Shown: positions 6,246-15,346, counted from the stretch's first letter. The stretch: DNA of 15,410 nt from Maribacter sp. (GCA_030730545.1 JANQUX010000456.1:1-15410); one strand, 5' to 3'. Translations and numbers: made by a program. The notes: generated by a model from the sequence alone, not told the origin.

Positions 6246-8039
6246 ATGACAGAGATTCCATTAAATATACAGCTAAGTGCATTACCTACCGGACCGGGGG
6301 TATATCAGTTTTATGATAGCAATGAAAGTATACTATATGTTGGTAAGGCAAAAAATTTAAAGAAAAGGGTATCATCCTACTTTAATAAGAATCATGAGTA
6401 CGGTAAAACACGTGTTTTGGTCAAAAAAATTAGGTCTATAAAGCATATTGTAGTGCCTACAGAGTCAGATGCACTGCTGTTGGAGAATAATTTAATCAAA
6501 GAATTAAGACCGCGCTATAATGTATTACTAAAGGATGACAAATCTTATCCGTGGTTGTGTTTGAAAAATGAACGATTTCCAAGGTTTTTTCCGACGAGAA
6601 GGGTTATTAAAGACGGTTCAGAATATTTTGGTCCGTATACTAGTATGAAAACGGTACGGGTGCTTTTAGATTTAATTAAAAGTGTTTATCCGTTACGAAC
6701 GTGCAACTATGATCTATCCGCAGAAAAAATAAATGGGGGTAAGTACAAAGTGTGTTTAGAATATCATTTAGGTAATTGTAAAGGTCCGTGCGAGGGGTTT
6801 CAATCACTTACTGAGTATGATCGTCAAATAGATGATATCAGACAAATTGTAAAAGGCAATTTTAAATCGTCGATCACCTATTTTAAAGGTCAGATGAAAG
6901 CCTTAGCAGATGAAATGAGGTTTGAAGAAGCCCAAAAGATTAAAGATAAAATAGACGTTTTAGAGAACTACCAGGTTAAGACAACTATCGTTAATCCTAA
7001 AATTAGTAATGTAGATGTGTTCAGTATAATTTCAGATAATGCTTTTGCGTATGTAAACTTTCTGCAATTGGCACATGGCTCAATAATTAGGTCTCATACT
7101 ATGGAGATAAAAAAGAAGTTAGAAGAGCAAGATGAAGATTTGCTTGAGTTGGCAATAGTAGAAATTAGAGAGCGATTTAAATCAGACTCAAAAGAATTAT
7201 ATGTGCCCTTTAATATTGCGGTGTCACCGGGTATCAAAGTGACCATACCTAAGTTAGGGGATAAAAAACGAATATTAGATTTGTCTGAGCGTAATGCCAA
7301 GTTTTTTAGGCAAGAACGGTTCAATCAAATAAAGATTATTGATCCAGACCGCCATACAAATAGAATTATGGCGCAGATGAAAAAGGATATAAGGTTGTCT
7401 GCTGAACCTAGGCATATTGAGTGTTTTGATAACAGTAATATACAAGGTAGCAACCCCGTAGCGGCTTGTGTGGTATTTAAAGATGGTAAGCCATCAAAAA
7501 AAGAATACCGGCATTATAATATAAAGACGGTTACCGGTCCAGATGATTTTGCATCAATGGAAGAGGTGGTATATCGTAGATATAAAAGATTGCAAGAAGA
7601 AATGCAACCGTTGCCACAGTTAATTGTCATTGATGGTGGTAAGGGGCAATTATCATCGGCGTTAAAAAGTTTAGATTTATTAGGTTTAAGAGGTAAAATT
7701 GCTATAATAGGTATAGCAAAACGGTTAGAGGAAATATATTTTCCAGAAGACCCCATACCTTTATATTTAGATAAAAAGTCTGAAAGCCTTAAAATAATTC
7801 AATATTTACGAAATGAGGCCCATAGATTCGGTATAACATTTCATAGAAATAAAAGAAGCAAAGGGGCTATTAATTCTGAATTGGAAGGTATAGATGGTGT
7901 CGGTGAAAAGACAGCCCAACAATTGCTAAAGAAATTTAAATCGGTAAAGCGTATAAAAGAAGCTTCTGTAGATAGTCTAAGTCAAGAGGTGGGTGCGTCA
8001 AAAGCAAAAAAGATATATGACTCTTTTCGAAAAGAATAA
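6246..8039 (+). CDS. uvrC: UvrABC excinuclease subunit C
   Basis: UvrC makes both incisions around a DNA lesion in nucleotide excision repair after UvrA/UvrB recognition. The 597-aa protein has all the usual parts. An N-terminal GIY-YIG nuclease has GVY (18-20), YVG (31-33), R41 and E80. Four cysteines, C153, C170, C178 and C182, have the x7/x3 spacing of the Fe-S ligands reported for E. coli UvrC. A UVR domain for UvrB contact lies at about 205-243. The RNase H-like nuclease has D395 (FDNSN), D433/D434 (GPDDFASM), D463 (IDGGKGQ) and H526. C-terminal helix-hairpin-helix motifs begin at LEGIDGVGEKTA (546-557). The ATG at 6246 places the GIY motif at its usual distance from the N-terminus. The end overlaps the patatin gene by 23 nt, implying coupled expression. 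Confidence 0.98.
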   Translation: MTEIPLNIQLSALPTGPGVYQFYDSNESILYVGKAKNLKKRVSSYFNKNHEYGKTRVLVKKIRSIKHIVVPTESDALLLENNLIKELRPRYNVLLKDDKSYPWLCLKNERFPRFFPTRRVIKDGSEYFGPYTSMKTVRVLLDLIKSVYPLRTCNYDLSAEKINGGKYKVCLEYHLGNCKGPCEGFQSLTEYDRQIDDIRQIVKGNFKSSITYFKGQMKALADEMRFEEAQKIKDKIDVLENYQVKTTIVNPKISNVDVFSIISDNAFAYVNFLQLAHGSIIRSHTMEIKKKLEEQDEDLLELAIVEIRERFKSDSKELYVPFNIAVSPGIKVTIPKLGDKKRILDLSERNAKFFRQERFNQIKIIDPDRHTNRIMAQMKKDIRLSAEPRHIECFDNSNIQGSNPVAACVVFKDGKPSKKEYRHYNIKTVTGPDDFASMEEVVYRRYKRLQEEMQPLPQLIVIDGGKGQLSSALKSLDLLGLRGKIAIIGIAKRLEEIYFPEDPIPLYLDKKSESLKIIQYLRNEAHRFGITFHRNKRSKGAINSELEGIDGVGEKTAQQLLKKFKSVKRIKEASVDSLSQEVGASKAKKIYDSFRKE

Positions 8040-10308
8040 TATCGGTAGATTACCAATGGTCTTGGTGGTGCTTATATTAAGCGCGAGTTCTTTGATTGCT
8101 CAAAACAACGAAGAAAAAAAGAAGCCAAAAATAGGTCTAGTGTTAAGTGGAGGTGGAGCAAAAGGTATGGCGCATATCGGTGCGTTAAAAATTATTGAGG
8201 AAGCAGGTGTTGAAATCGATTTTATAGGTGGTTCTAGTATGGGTGCTATTGTTGGTGCTTTATATGCTGCAGGTTATACGGCTAATGAGCTAGATTCAGT
8301 ATTTAAAACTACTAATATAGGCTCATTAATTCAAGACAATCTCCCTAGAAGTGCTAAGACCTTTTATGAAAAAGAAGATTCTGAACGGTATGCGTTAACA
8401 TTACCATTTAAGAATTTTAAGGTGACAGTGCCGCCTGCATTTTCTGGCGGGCAGAACATATATAATGAGTTTGTTCGGCTACTTTACCATGTAAAAGATA
8501 TTGATGATTTTAATAAACTACCTACCCCATTTGTTTGTATAGCTACCGATATAGAAACAGGCAAGCAGGTTATTTTAAATTCTGGATATTTACCCGAGGC
8601 AATTTTAGCCAGCGGAACCTTGCCTTCGCTTTTTGAGCCAACAATTATTAATGACAAAGTTTTGATAGATGGTGGTGTCGTCAATAATTACCCGATAGAT
8701 GAGGTTAGGGCAATGGGTGCCGATATCATTATTGGGGTAGACGTTCAGCATGATTTATCTGATAGAGATGCGTTATTATCGGCGACAGAAATTTTGTTGC
8801 AAATAAATAATTATCGTACGGTCGCGGACATGGAAATAAAATCTAAAAAGACCGACATATATATTAAACCGAAAATTGAGCAGTATTCGGTAATAGATTT
8901 TAATAGGTTGGGCGAAATTGTAAAAACGGGCGAAGACGCCGCGAATTTAAAGATAGAAGAGTTAAGGCAGCTTTCAAGCGATTATAAGAAGGGTAAAAAT
9001 ACAATTTCAGTTGTTGAGGGCGATAAACAGTTAATAGTAAATAGATTGTTGATTGATGGTAATACAGATCATACTAGAGGTTATGTAAAAGGTAAGCTAC
9101 GTTTTAATTTAGATGAGCCTACGAATTTTAAAAAGCTACAACAAGGGATCAGTAATTTATCTGCTACAGGTAATTTTAGAACCATCAAGTATAAGTTGTT
9201 AGATAATATAAATGGAGGTGAAGATTTAATATTACCGCTCGATGAAATTAAAAACACTTCTTTTCTAAGATTGGGAGCCCATTTTGATGATTTATATAAA
9301 AGCGCGGCACTTATAAATCTTACAAAAAGAAGAATACTGTCAAAAGATGATGTCGCCTCTTTCGATTTTATTTTAGGTGATAATATCAGATATAATTTTG
9401 AATATTATATAGATAAAGGTAGCTATTGGAGTTTTGGGATCAATTCTAGATTCAATGATTTTGAACAAGAAATAAATTTTGATTTAATTCAAGATAATTT
9501 TGAGGTAAGCACAGGAACGTCACTTAATAGAATTAATTTAAATGTTTCTGACTTTACAAATCAGTTATATATACAAACCGTAGTAAAAGAAGAGTTTGCA
9601 TTTACACTTGGCGCAGAGTTTAAGCATTTACAATATAGCACTAGAACATTTGCAGACACGCCTAATAGTACAACCCCCGGTACTACAGCTAGTAATGGTA
9701 GAACATATTTTGAGAGAAGTAATTTTATTAGTGCTTATGGTGCGCTTAAATTAGATACATACGATGACAAGTATTTTCCTACAAGGGGTCTATATTTTAA
9801 TGGCGATATGCATTATTATGTGTTATCATCTGATTTTAACAACAATTTTAAAGATTTTTCTGTCTCTAAAGCTCGTTTGGGTATGGCAATGCCTTTAATG
9901 AATAAGCTGTCTATAAATATAGAAACAGAAGGTGGTTTTAAATTAGGAACGTCTAATGTAACCTCTTTTGACTTTCTTCTTGGTGGTTATGGTACAGATT
10001 TAATAAATAATTTTGTTCCATTTGTTGGGTACGATTTTATTAGTTTGCCAGGCAACAGTTTTGTAAAAGCTTACGCGAGGTTAGATTTTGAATTTGCCAA
10101 AAAGAACCATGCGTTATTCACGGCAAATTTTGCAAATGTTGATGATGATCTTTTTAGAACAGGAGATTGGTTTAAGGCGCCTACATATTCTGGTTATGGT
10201 ATTGGGTATGGTTTAGAGTCATTTTTGGGTCCGATTAACCTAATGTATTCTTGGACACCCGAAATAGAGAAGTCACAATTTTTTGTAAGCGTAGGTTACT
10301 GGTTTTAA
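8017..10308 (+). CDS. Patatin-like phospholipase with POTRA and outer-membrane barrel (PlpD/type Vd-like)
   Basis: This 763-aa protein is predicted to be a lipid acyl hydrolase joined to its own outer-membrane barrel. A signal peptide (roughly 1-28, ending SLIAQ) leads into a patatin domain with oxyanion loop GGGAKG (45-50), nucleophile elbow GSSMG with Ser74, and the dyad Asp in DGG at D218. A POTRA-like segment follows (about 340-400), then a strand-rich barrel (about 415-763) ending in the aromatic GYWF expected for BAM recognition. The order matches P. aeruginosa PlpD, the type Vd secretion prototype; whether the patatin domain is exposed or periplasmic is unknown. A longer frame opens with GTG at 7993, but ATG 8017 gives a better signal peptide and a shorter overlap. 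ATG 8056 would leave almost no n-region. The gene is probably cotranscribed with uvrC. Confidence 0.9.
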   Translation: MTLFEKNNIGRLPMVLVVLILSASSLIAQNNEEKKKPKIGLVLSGGGAKGMAHIGALKIIEEAGVEIDFIGGSSMGAIVGALYAAGYTANELDSVFKTTNIGSLIQDNLPRSAKTFYEKEDSERYALTLPFKNFKVTVPPAFSGGQNIYNEFVRLLYHVKDIDDFNKLPTPFVCIATDIETGKQVILNSGYLPEAILASGTLPSLFEPTIINDKVLIDGGVVNNYPIDEVRAMGADIIIGVDVQHDLSDRDALLSATEILLQINNYRTVADMEIKSKKTDIYIKPKIEQYSVIDFNRLGEIVKTGEDAANLKIEELRQLSSDYKKGKNTISVVEGDKQLIVNRLLIDGNTDHTRGYVKGKLRFNLDEPTNFKKLQQGISNLSATGNFRTIKYKLLDNINGGEDLILPLDEIKNTSFLRLGAHFDDLYKSAALINLTKRRILSKDDVASFDFILGDNIRYNFEYYIDKGSYWSFGINSRFNDFEQEINFDLIQDNFEVSTGTSLNRINLNVSDFTNQLYIQTVVKEEFAFTLGAEFKHLQYSTRTFADTPNSTTPGTTASNGRTYFERSNFISAYGALKLDTYDDKYFPTRGLYFNGDMHYYVLSSDFNNNFKDFSVSKARLGMAMPLMNKLSINIETEGGFKLGTSNVTSFDFLLGGYGTDLINNFVPFVGYDFISLPGNSFVKAYARLDFEFAKKNHALFTANFANVDDDLFRTGDWFKAPTYSGYGIGYGLESFLGPINLMYSWTPEIEKSQFFVSVGYWF

Positions 10309-10310
10309 TA

Positions 10311-10349
10311 CCTAAAAGTTATCATTATTTAAATAAATAATGCTTTAGG
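10311..10349 (+). other. Hairpin directly after the patatin stop codon
   Basis: CATTATTT (10323-10330) pairs with AAATAATG (10335-10342) around an AAAT loop. Outside this, CCTAAA (10311-10316) pairs with TTTAGG (10344-10349), with a small asymmetric bulge between. The element starts 2 nt after the stop. No T-run follows, so it is not a standard intrinsic terminator; it may protect the 3' end of the mRNA or be an inefficient terminator. Confidence 0.5.
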
Positions 10350-10473
10350 TGAATCGAAAATTCTTAATAGATTCCCAATTATTAATGAGAAGTGTGAATA
10401 ACTGTTAAGGTTATCATTAAAGTAAGTTAAACAGTACTGTAGGTAGAATAATGTGCCTTAAATTTACATCAGC

Positions 10474-10526
10474 TAAGGGGTGGTTCCCTTACAACTTTAA
10501 GTAGTGGTTTTTCATAATTTAAAGTT
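10474..10526 (+). ncRNA. Candidate structured RNA ahead of the 10543 terminator
   Basis: Two stems precede the terminator in quick succession. TAAGGG (10474-10479) pairs with CCCTTA (10486-10491) around a 6-nt GTGGTT loop. AACTTTAA (10493-10500) pairs with TTAAAGTT (10519-10526) around an 18-nt loop. With the terminator they would make three consecutive hairpins, a layout seen in small RNAs and long structured 3' UTRs. No clean promoter is visible just upstream, so it may be the processed tail of the uvrC-patatin mRNA. I cannot match it to a known RNA family. Confidence 0.35.
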
Positions 10527-10542
10527 TGGTTGGTTATTTAGG

Positions 10543-10573
10543 AAAAGCCCAGTTTTTAAACTGGGCTTTTTTT
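10543..10573 (+). terminator. Strong intrinsic terminator
   Basis: AAAAGCCCAGTTT (10543-10555) is fully complementary to AAACTGGGCTTTT (10558-10570), giving a long stem with a GCCC/GGGC core; the innermost pairs are likely open, leaving a small T/A-rich loop. An unbroken T run extends to 10573. It lies 235 nt past the patatin stop and 95 nt before the next gene, separating the two transcription units. Confidence 0.93.
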
Positions 10574-10667
10574 ATACAACAATACTTTGGAATAAATTTT
10601 GTTTAAGATATTGTAATGAAAGTAATAGAGAACTATCTATTGCTATTTTTACATTAAACTATGCACT

Positions 10668-11447
10668 ATGAGAAAAATATTCTTACTTATACTTATCCTA
10701 ACATTTTTTGGTGTCCAAGGTCAAAGTTCTCAGTCTGCCTTTAAGACAGGAGAGTGGTTGAAGTTTAGAATGCATTATGGTTTTTTAAATGCGAGTTATG
10801 CCACACTACAAGTTAATTCTGCAACTATAGACGACAAGGCTGTATACCATGTAGTAGGTCATGGTGAAACAACCGGAGTTGCTAGTTGGTTTTTTAAGGT
10901 AGATGATACTTATGAAAGCTATTTTGATAAGCAAGATGGCAAGCCCTATAGGTTCGTTCGTAAAATTGATGAAGGCGGTTATACCAAAGATGTTGAAATA
11001 AACTTTGATCATAAAACGTCTAAAGCAGAACTTAATGATAAGAAAAACAAGAAAAAGCTTAATTTTACATTAGAGAACAATATACAGGATTTAATATCCG
11101 CTTTTTATTTTTTGAGGAACAACTATAAAATAGAAGACCTTGAAGTAGGGAAAGCGATTACCCTGAAAATGCTTTATGACGATGATGGTATTTTTGACTT
11201 TAAACTTAAGTATTTAGGTATAGAAGTAGTGAATACAAAATATGGTAAAGTTGAATGCTTAAAATTTAGACCCTTGGTACAGTCGGGGCGTGTATTTAAA
11301 GAGCAAGAAAGTTTATCGTTATGGGTGTCGAATGATGACAATCGAATTCCTATAAGAATTAAAGCAGATTTAGCGGTGGGTGCTATAAAAGCAGATATTG
11401 ATGGGTATAATGGTCTTAAGCATCAGTTTAAAATTATAATGGAGTAG
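10668..11447 (+). CDS. DUF3108-family exported protein
   Basis: The 259-aa product carries a signal peptide: MRK followed by a hydrophobic core (4-15) and a probable cut near VQGQ (16-19), so it works in the periplasm or envelope. The mature part fits DUF3108: FKTGEWLKFRMHYGFLNAS near the start (25-43), the middle strand pattern with VDDTYESYFD, then VGKAITLKMLYDDD and a late SLSLWVSNDDNRIPIRI segment. These fit a beta-rich fold recognised across Gram-negative bacteria. The family's biochemical role is not established, so no function is assigned. It is the first gene of a tight four-gene run, and the dioxygenase starts 8 nt after its stop. The ATG at 10668 gives a proper signal peptide. Confidence 0.82.
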   Translation: MRKIFLLILILTFFGVQGQSSQSAFKTGEWLKFRMHYGFLNASYATLQVNSATIDDKAVYHVVGHGETTGVASWFFKVDDTYESYFDKQDGKPYRFVRKIDEGGYTKDVEINFDHKTSKAELNDKKNKKKLNFTLENNIQDLISAFYFLRNNYKIEDLEVGKAITLKMLYDDDGIFDFKLKYLGIEVVNTKYGKVECLKFRPLVQSGRVFKEQESLSLWVSNDDNRIPIRIKADLAVGAIKADIDGYNGLKHQFKIIME

Positions 11448-11455
11448 ACCCTAAA

Positions 11456-12427
11456 ATGGAAGATAAAGAGAAGATCAAATCCCAAATCTCTAAACTAGAA
11501 GAAAAATATAAAGATTCAGGCCAAGATCTAAGCTCTTATTTAGATGGCTTATTGCACCAACGTTATCTTACCTATTGGGACTATATTCATCTAGACACCC
11601 TATTAAGTCTCCAAGTTCCAAGAACACATTTTCCTGATGAAGAGATTTTTATCATGTACCATCAAATTACCGAGTTGTATTTCAAACTTATTTTGCACGA
11701 GCAAAAACAACTGGTAGATGATAAAAGTGACAACCTAGCCTTTTTTATTGAAAAAGTTAGAAGAATAAATAGCTATTATACCGTTCTAATATCTTCATTT
11801 AGTGTAATGATAAAGGGCATGGAGCGTGAGCAATTTTTGCAATATCGAATGGCTTTATTACCTGCAAGCGGTTTTCAATCGGCACAATTTAGAATGATTG
11901 AGTTGTATGCTACGCCTTTAGAAAACTTGGTACATGTTACTGAAAGGGCTCAATTTTCATCAGAATCTACTATAGAAGAATTATACGAACATATCTATTG
12001 GAAAAGAGGTGCTACAGATGTGTCTACAGGTGAAAAAACCTTGACTTTAAAGCAGTTTGAGTATCGGTATACACCAAGGCTGATAAGAATAGCAAAACAG
12101 GTTGAGAACACAACAATATATCATAAATACTTAAGTTTACCCAAAGAGCAGAGAGAAGATAAAACTTTGGTCGAATCATTGAAAACTTTAGATATAAATG
12201 CCAATATTAATTGGCAATTAATGCACATGGGTTCTGCCCATAGGTATTTAAGAAGAGACACTGGCGATATTGAAGCTACAGGAGGTACAAATTGGAAAGA
12301 ATACCTGCCACCGAGCTTTCAGAAAATTGTGTTTTTTCCAGAATTATATACAGAACAAGAATTAAGTAATTGGGGCAAGCAATGGGTAGACCATATGTTG
12401 AATCCAGATAAATCAAGAGTAGAATAA
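11456..12427 (+). CDS. kynA: Tryptophan 2,3-dioxygenase family protein
   Basis: Tryptophan 2,3-dioxygenase is a cytosolic haem enzyme that opens the indole ring of tryptophan to give N-formylkynurenine, the first step of the kynurenine pathway. Family landmarks are YLTYWDYIHLDTLLSLQ (37-53), FIMYHQITELYFKLILHE (65-82), SGFQSAQFRMIE (138-149; R146 corresponds to the substrate-carboxylate Arg), and a late segment with H257 as the likely haem ligand and ATGGTN (274-279) for the GTGG loop. At 323 aa it is slightly longer than bacterial TDOs (about 280-300). Two departures stand out. The His that usually precedes DE is displaced (H58-F59-P60-D61-E62), and about four residues are inserted between H257 and the TGG loop. 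The substrate may therefore differ. No other kynurenine gene is present. Its stop overlaps the next start by one base (TAATG). Confidence 0.85.
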   Translation: MEDKEKIKSQISKLEEKYKDSGQDLSSYLDGLLHQRYLTYWDYIHLDTLLSLQVPRTHFPDEEIFIMYHQITELYFKLILHEQKQLVDDKSDNLAFFIEKVRRINSYYTVLISSFSVMIKGMEREQFLQYRMALLPASGFQSAQFRMIELYATPLENLVHVTERAQFSSESTIEELYEHIYWKRGATDVSTGEKTLTLKQFEYRYTPRLIRIAKQVENTTIYHKYLSLPKEQREDKTLVESLKTLDINANINWQLMHMGSAHRYLRRDTGDIEATGGTNWKEYLPPSFQKIVFFPELYTEQELSNWGKQWVDHMLNPDKSRVE

Positions 12428-13722
12428 TGCAGAAGTATTGGGGGATATTATTGGCATTAACAGTTATTGCATCATGCAAAGACGCCGATAATCAGAAAAA
12501 GGACATAGCACAAGATGTAAAAATAGTTGAGCTGCCAGAGGTAAATGAGAGATTTGGTTTCAATTTAGATGAATTTATCGTTAAGCTAGATACCATACGT
12601 TATGGCGATAGCTTCGGTGAGTTAATGATGCAGAATAAGGTTGAATACCCGAAGGTAGCTGCCATTTCAGAGAATTTCAGAGATAGTTTTGATGTTCGAA
12701 AAATTAGGGTGGGCAAGCCTTATGTTATATTACAGTCTAAAGATACCACGGCTCAGGCTCAAATATTTATCTATGAGAATGACCCAATAAATTATACTGT
12801 GGTCGATTTACGCGATACTGTTAAAGTATATAAGAATAAGAATAAAGTTAAGTATGTACAGCGCGAAGTTTCCGGTGTTATAAAATCTAGTCTGTCAGAA
12901 GCAATATTAGAGCAGGGTGTAGATTATAATGTTACACATAATCTAGCAAACGTATATGCATGGACTATTGATTTTTCTAGATTACAAAAGAACGATAAGT
13001 TCAAAATTATCTACAATGAAAAATATATAAACGATACCGTTTATGCAGGGGCAGAACCCATAGAAGCAGCTTATTTTAAACATAACGGAAAACCTATTTA
13101 TGCCTTCGCTTATGAAAATGATTCGTTAAGGAGTTTGGTAGATTATTTTGATGAAGATGCCAATAATCTTAGAAGAACATTTTTAAGAATGCCGGTAGAG
13201 TATGGTAGGTTATCTTCTAGGTACAACCTGAATAGAAGAATAAAATACTACGGTTATAAATTACGCCCACATAAAGGTACAGATTATGCAGCGCCTATTG
13301 GTACGCCAATTATGGCTACTGCCGATGGTACGGTCGAAGAATCTACAAGAAGAGGTGGTAATGGTAAATATGTTAAGATTAGGCATAATGGCACATATTC
13401 TACCCAATATTTACATATGAAGGCACAGAATGTGAAAAAAGGTCAATTTGTAAGGCAGGGTGACGTAATAGGATGGATAGGAATGACGGGTAACACAGGA
13501 GGTCCTCATGTATGCTATCGCTTTTGGAAAAATGGTAAGCAAGTTGATCCATTACAAGAAGAGCTTCCGCAGGCAGAACCATTGGCAGATTCGCTTAAAG
13601 AAGCATATTTCGCATACATCTCCACATATAAAGAACAGTTAGATTGCATTATATATCCTGAGGTCTTATTAGAGGAAGACGAAGATTTATTAACACTTAA
13701 TCAAGAAAATGGTACTAGATAA
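12427..13722 (+). CDS. M23-family (LytM/MepM-like) peptidase, predicted lipoprotein
   Basis: This is a predicted murein-hydrolase-type protein of the cell envelope, 431 aa. The N-terminus has a lipobox, V-I-A-S-C17, so it should be lipid-anchored after LspA cleavage. Residues about 45-105 and 145-235 resemble the two N-terminal domains of MepM/Csd3-type peptidases ([29 protein letters not shown]). The M23 domain covers about 257-378: H282 and D286 in [15 protein letters not shown], and H330 in QYLHM. The final HxH motif is H361-V-C363, so the second His, normally a zinc ligand, is Cys. Cys can bind zinc, so the enzyme may still be active, but a non-enzymatic amidase-activator role cannot be ruled out. 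Start and stop overlap the neighbouring genes by 1 and 14 nt, implying translational coupling. Confidence 0.9.
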   Translation: MQKYWGILLALTVIASCKDADNQKKDIAQDVKIVELPEVNERFGFNLDEFIVKLDTIRYGDSFGELMMQNKVEYPKVAAISENFRDSFDVRKIRVGKPYVILQSKDTTAQAQIFIYENDPINYTVVDLRDTVKVYKNKNKVKYVQREVSGVIKSSLSEAILEQGVDYNVTHNLANVYAWTIDFSRLQKNDKFKIIYNEKYINDTVYAGAEPIEAAYFKHNGKPIYAFAYENDSLRSLVDYFDEDANNLRRTFLRMPVEYGRLSSRYNLNRRIKYYGYKLRPHKGTDYAAPIGTPIMATADGTVEESTRRGGNGKYVKIRHNGTYSTQYLHMKAQNVKKGQFVRQGDVIGWIGMTGNTGGPHVCYRFWKNGKQVDPLQEELPQAEPLADSLKEAYFAYISTYKEQLDCIIYPEVLLEEDEDLLTLNQENGTR

Positions 13723-15346
13723 AATAAACCCGCTACACACAGATATTTGGAATAAGTTAACGGCACATTACAAAGAAACTAAAGGTGCACACCTTAGGTC
13801 TATGTTTTCTTCCGATTCAAATAGGGCAGAGAAGTTTACTTTAGAATGGAATAATTTTCTATTTGATTATTCAAAGAATAGAATATCTACCGAAACAATG
13901 CAACTTTTACGGCAATTGGCAGATGAAGTAAATTTGAAAGGAGCCATTAAAGATTATTACGGTGGTGGTTTAATAAATGAAACTGAGGGTAGAGCTGTAT
14001 TGCATACTGCACTTCGTGCCAAAAAAGATGATGTAGTTTTGGTCGATGGCGTAAATGTAATGCCAGAGGTTTATGCGGTAAAAGAGCATATTAAAGAATA
14101 TACCGATTCAGTAATTAATGGAGATTTAAAAGGGTATACCGGTAAAGCATTTACCGATGTAGTTAATATAGGTATTGGCGGTTCAGATTTAGGTCCGGCA
14201 ATGGTAACCGAAGCCTTAAAATTTTATAAGAATCAATTATCTATTCATTTTGTTAGTAATGTAGATGGTGATCATGTTCATGAAGTTTTAAAAACATTAG
14301 ATCCAGAGACCACTTTATTTGTAGTTGTTTCTAAAACGTTTACAACTCAAGAAACATTAAGTAATGCGACCACTATTAAGAAGTGGTTTTTAAAGCATGG
14401 TACGCAAAAAGATATTGCAAAGCACTTTGCTGCAGTATCGACTAATAGCGAAAAAATTGCTGAATTCGGCATTGATGCCGCAAATGTATTCCCGATGTGG
14501 GACTGGGTAGGTGGTAGATTCTCATTGTGGAGTGCGGTAGGTTTAACAATTGCTTTGGCGGTTGGTTATGATAATTTTGATGCCTTGTTACAAGGTGCCA
14601 ATGAAGCCGATATACATTTCAAGGAAACTGAATTTTCAGAGAACATTCCGGTTATAATGGCATTGGTAAGCGTTTGGTATAATAATTTTTATGGTGCAGA
14701 GACAGAAGCTATAATTCCGTATGCACAATATTTAAGTAGATTTTCAGCCTACTTACAGCAGGGCATAATGGAAAGTAATGGTAAAAGCGTAGATAGAGCT
14801 GGTAATACCGTTGGCTACGAAACAGGAACCATTATTTGGGGAGAACCAGGCACAAATTCTCAGCACGCCTTTTTTCAATTAATTCACCAGGGTACAAAGT
14901 TAATACCGACAGACTTTATTGGTTTTAAACATTCCTTACATGGCGATAAAGACCATCATAATAAATTGATGGCAAATTATTTCGCACAGACCGAAGCCTT
15001 AATGAATGGTAAAACTAGAGAAGAAGTAGTTGCCGAATTAAAGACTAAAAATTTATCTGCAGCAGAAATTAATAAGCTTGCACCTTTTAAGGTATTTGCT
15101 GGCAACAAGCCTACTAATACCATTTTAATAAATAAGCTTACACCGAAAAGTTTGGGGTCTCTAATCGCGTTGTATGAGCATAAAATATTTGTACAAGGGG
15201 TGATTTGGAACATATTTAGCTATGATCAATGGGGTGTAGAGTTAGGTAAACAACTTGCAGGTACCATACTCGATGATATTAACAATTCAGAAATTTCTGA
15301 TCACGATAGTTCTACGATGAGACTTTTGCAATTTTTTAAGAAATAA
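13709..15346 (+). CDS. pgi: Glucose-6-phosphate isomerase
   Basis: This cytoplasmic enzyme interconverts glucose-6-phosphate and fructose-6-phosphate in glycolysis and gluconeogenesis. The 545-aa length is normal for the long bacterial form (549 in E. coli). Two SIS domains are present, with phosphate-binding GIGGSDLGP (155-163) and SKTFTTQET (208-216). The PGI signatures are [14 protein letters not shown] (266-279) and the [20 protein letters not shown] region (378-397). Catalytic residues E355 (MESNGK), H386 (SQHAF) and K514 (ELGKQLA) fall on the same numbers as in E. coli. The ATG lies 14 nt inside the preceding peptidase gene, so translation is probably coupled. It seems to be the last gene of the run in view; no standard terminator appears in the remaining 64 nt. 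Confidence 0.98.
   Translation: MVLDKINPLHTDIWNKLTAHYKETKGAHLRSMFSSDSNRAEKFTLEWNNFLFDYSKNRISTETMQLLRQLADEVNLKGAIKDYYGGGLINETEGRAVLHTALRAKKDDVVLVDGVNVMPEVYAVKEHIKEYTDSVINGDLKGYTGKAFTDVVNIGIGGSDLGPAMVTEALKFYKNQLSIHFVSNVDGDHVHEVLKTLDPETTLFVVVSKTFTTQETLSNATTIKKWFLKHGTQKDIAKHFAAVSTNSEKIAEFGIDAANVFPMWDWVGGRFSLWSAVGLTIALAVGYDNFDALLQGANEADIHFKETEFSENIPVIMALVSVWYNNFYGAETEAIIPYAQYLSRFSAYLQQGIMESNGKSVDRAGNTVGYETGTIIWGEPGTNSQHAFFQLIHQGTKLIPTDFIGFKHSLHGDKDHHNKLMANYFAQTEALMNGKTREEVVAELKTKNLSAAEINKLAPFKVFAGNKPTNTILINKLTPKSLGSLIALYEHKIFVQGVIWNIFSYDQWGVELGKQLAGTILDDINNSEISDHDSSTMRLLQFFKK

Larger units (their letters stand above)
10309..10667. other. Intergenic region with hairpins and a terminator
   Basis: This 359-nt gap has no credible protein gene. 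The longest ATG ORF noted is 17 codons at 10451. It contains the post-patatin hairpin, a 10-bp palindrome ACAGTACTGT (10431-10440), a structured segment (10474-10526), a strong terminator (10543-10573) and about 94 nt leading to the next operon. For that operon the best -7 candidate is TATTTTTA (10644-10651), which misses the final G of TAnnTTTG and has no -33 partner. Confidence 0.6.

Noticed and set aside
7993..8016. Longer GTG-initiated N-terminus for the patatin gene
   Set aside because: It adds eight mostly basic residues ahead of an already adequate signal peptide and lengthens the uvrC overlap. ATG 8017 is simpler, though GTG cannot be excluded.
10431..10440. ACAGTACTGT palindrome as an operator
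   Set aside because: Only one copy was noted, the symmetry does not extend to the flanks, and a 10-bp palindrome can occur by chance.
10451..10504. 17-codon + strand ORF just before the 10543 terminator, considered as a leader peptide
   Set aside because: It has no run of regulatory codons, no competing antiterminator was found, and the next gene is an exported DUF3108 protein with no reason for attenuation.
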